Shown here: positions 62,001 through 64,000 of the stretch, piece after piece
Position numbering within the stretch: the first letter of the stretch is position 1
Layout of the letters: each line of letters opens with the position of its first letter
Assembly: GCA_015039315.1 (NCBI GenBank)
Contig: WIDE01000072.1
Coordinates: 1 to 64,000 of the forward strand
Source of the DNA: Clavulina sp. PMI_390
Lineage: Eukaryota; Basidiomycota; Agaricomycetes; Cantharellales; Hydnaceae
Length of the DNA stretch: 64,000 nt
Direction of reading: 5' to 3'
The notes under the pieces: generated by a model
The model's input: only the letters and a program-made list of their open reading frames with translations
Database searches by the model: none
What the model was told of the DNA's origin: nothing
Made by a program: the position numbers and the translations under genes

Positions 62001-64000
62001 CAGGCACTTGGTAGTGGCATCGAGCCTGCTCGCGTAGCTTCAGGAATGCCTCCGAAATTTCGATATTCGGGAGTGTGTAGATGCGGGCAAGGCTCGAGTG
62101 GCAAACTTCGAGCAGTTCATGCTTCCGAGCAACATGAGCGAAACGGTTGATGATCCATGCAATCTCGTGATAGCCCCGATAACCAGCAGTACTAGCGGAT
62201 GCCGTTCCTGGAGCACCATTGTTTTGTTGGATCAGCGGGAAGAATTTCTTGTTGATAGTCTGGAATACGTGTTGCCGCCAAGCGACGAGATCACTCCAAA
62301 CGCCAATGTCGTCCCATTGATTGGGCAGTCGTTCTCGCCAAGCTTGCAGAACAACCTTGAGATCACTTGAACGCTTTTCCAGGTTCTGAGCCGTGGTGGT
62401 CGCCAAAGCATGGAAGATTTGAGCAGCTTCTTGAAGTTCAACCAATTGTTGGAAGTGTTGTAGTAGTGGAACGTGGACAGTTGAGACAACTGGGGGCAAC
62501 GCAACCCACTTCCGGAGGGACAACTGCATAGCATCTTCAAGCAGCCTCGTGAACTCTGGGCGATCGCCCATTGGATTGCCACGAATCAGACAGGTGAATG
62601 CCTCCCAAACCCGGCGTCTCGGGGTAGCAACTTCTGCCACTGCTGAAAGGGAACGTTCAACAGTCTCGCGCTCCTTTTCCCAGTCTAATAGGCGCCAAGA
62701 GCACTCCAAGACAAGATCGTGGTGGCCCTCTTGAGTTGCTAGTTCCGAAAGAGTTTCCCACTGCTGCAGCTTTTGAGAAGTACGTATCCAGTGATCTTCC
62801 CAGAGGCAATATTCTTGCTCATTGAAAGGAGCACCTCCCGAACGAGCTCGCAGCTGAGCATTCTCGTATGCAAGCTGGGCATCTTGCCACAGGCCACATT
62901 GCTCGAATGAGAGAGCGATATTGGTCTCTGGGTAAATCGCCCGTCGGCGCCAAAGCCCGTAAAACAGATCATCCTCACTAAGCTCAGCATAAAGCTCAGC
63001 CAATGCGTCTAGAGCTGCGTTATTGACGCTCTCTTCGTCGCGGGTGTATTTCAGGGACTCTTGAAGAAGTTCAAGCGCGACGTGCCATGCGTTAAAAGTC
63101 TTGCCGAGGTACTTGACAACGAACGGAGGGAGAGCAAGTGGAGGCTGGCATCGCAGGACACCTTCGAGGAGAGACTGAATCACGTTTCTACGCAGCGGCA
63201 TTTGACGAGAGTGGTAGTCTTTGGTGAGAAGAACGATAAGGGATTTGTGGGTGTCGTTCTGTTCTTTCCTGGAAAGTGTCTTCCACAAGGCACCGAAGGT
63301 GATCGCCCACATCTGGTGCGCAGTATCTGGGTCGAGGTGGAGAAGCTGTTTAAGAGGACGGAGAAGCTGCGTCGTGGTAACAGGCCGAGAGCCAAACCGA
63401 GCAGATCCTGCTGAGGCGCTCATGTCAACATCGCCTATAGCTGGGGCTAATACGATCTCCTCAGTGATCGAACCGAGCAGTAGCTCAAGAGCCTGGGGGA
63501 TCCAATAGTGGTCCGACAGATTCTCCCAAGTTTGAGAGCCCAATACCCACTGCAACCGTGAGGTCAAAGTGCGAGGCAAGCTGTCATCAAATAGTTCCAC
63601 AAACTTCAGGCGAAGAAGTGGGTCTTTTGATCGACATCCAACCAAGAAGGCGGATTCCAGCTTGATGGTGAGATCAGTACGTCGAAGACTAGGCTCCTTA
63701 TAGATATCCAGAATGAGATTGAGGAAGTCAGCAAAGACGTCGTCAAAGCGCTTGTACTCCAATAAGGACATCTTGGCAAGGAGGGTAGCCTTCTCCTTCA
63801 TAGTGGGGAACCCATCGCTCCTGGAAAAAATCCAGTCCCGACACATCTGTAATAATATTTTGCAGATGCTGGAATCACCCGTCTTCTCGATCAAACCATG
63901 CATGATCATCAGCACAGACTTGCGATGTTCGCTAGAAATTGGCATTTGGATTTGCCAAATTTCAAGCATGCTTTTGACTATGCGAACCGCTGCATCCACA
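59076..64000 (-). CDS. tra1: Tra1/TRRAP pseudokinase scaffold, C-terminal part (5' end outside the window)
   Basis: Tra1 binds activators for the SAGA and NuA4 complexes. Only the C-terminal portion is here; the gene continues past 64000. 64000 to about 61400 encodes helical HEAT/FAT repeats, for example LVGCRSKDPLLRLKFVELFD, then AFNEQEYCLWEDHWIRTSQ-type FAT text (PFNEQEYCLWEDHWIRTSQK), ECSWRLLDWEKE, PKAWAEWGRYNDKVF and IALWYWITLIPQLLKSLSH. The PI3K-like region follows: RRITFMGHDGSKHLFAIQSP, then RREERVMQMFRIFNTF and FPSRINISKSTGNIYVAEM, with VDHVPFRLTPNMQEL. Catalytic-loop and metal-binding motifs of true kinases are absent here, as expected for this family. The FATC-like end is VDQLISLFP followed by SSKSGWDY-stop. 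About ten introns are in this part. Confidence 0.95.

Noticed and set aside
59076..64000. Reading the Tra1 C-terminal domain as an active PI3K-like kinase
   Set aside because: The fold is PI3K-like, but the catalytic-loop and metal-binding motifs are not present, as is normal for Tra1/TRRAP.

Overview
This window reads as nuclear DNA of a filamentous basidiomycete, most likely an Agaricomycete. The genes are cut by many short introns (about 50-85 nt, GT...AG). The protein families are fungal: a fused lycopene cyclase/phytoene synthase, Vip1-like and Whi3-like RRM proteins, Tra1, and a multi-span membrane protein family common in mushroom-forming fungi. I cannot fix the genus. Nothing bacterial, viral or transposon-encoded was recognised.

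Layout. 1-2.9 kb is gene-poor and holds one small cysteine-rich secreted-protein gene with a damaged start. 3.0-9.3 kb holds a Vip1-like RRM gene (+), a PAF-acetylhydrolase/phospholipase A2 (-) and ARF1 (-). A second, intact gene of the small secreted protein type lies at 10.3-10.6 kb (-). 11.6-19.7 kb is a carotenoid cluster: crtYB (-), crtI (-) and, divergent from crtI, a carotenoid cleavage oxygenase (+). 20.8-25.5 kb holds a large SH3-PX-like scaffold protein (-) and a small single-span proline-rich membrane protein (+). 26.1-30.4 kb encodes a Whi3-like RNA-binding protein (+), followed by about 2.6 kb of pyrimidine-rich non-coding DNA. 33.0-36.9 kb encodes a 1133-aa protein with a histone-fold-like N terminus (+). 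38.0-39.6 kb encodes a multi-span membrane protein (-). A diverged copy of a sequence of about 365 bp lies on each side of that gene. 41.5-46.7 kb holds an FAD monooxygenase (+), an uncertain ORF and a pepsin-type protease (-). 47.0-64 kb is a dense housekeeping block: a DCAF8-like WD40 protein (+), a CDK12/Ctk1-type CTD kinase with an RS domain (+), CSN4 (-), a BRD8-like bromodomain protein (+) and the 3' half of tra1 (-), cut by the window end.

How genes may work together. The carotenoid genes form a plausible pathway: GGPP to phytoene (synthase half of CrtYB), desaturation (CrtI), cyclisation (cyclase half of CrtYB), then oxidative cleavage to an apocarotenoid such as retinal. No opsin gene was found here. 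The BRD8-like gene and tra1 are convergent neighbours whose products are expected in the same NuA4-type histone acetyltransferase complex. The remaining order looks like ordinary fungal genome organisation. Exon boundaries were read by eye from splice signals and reading frame and should be treated as models.
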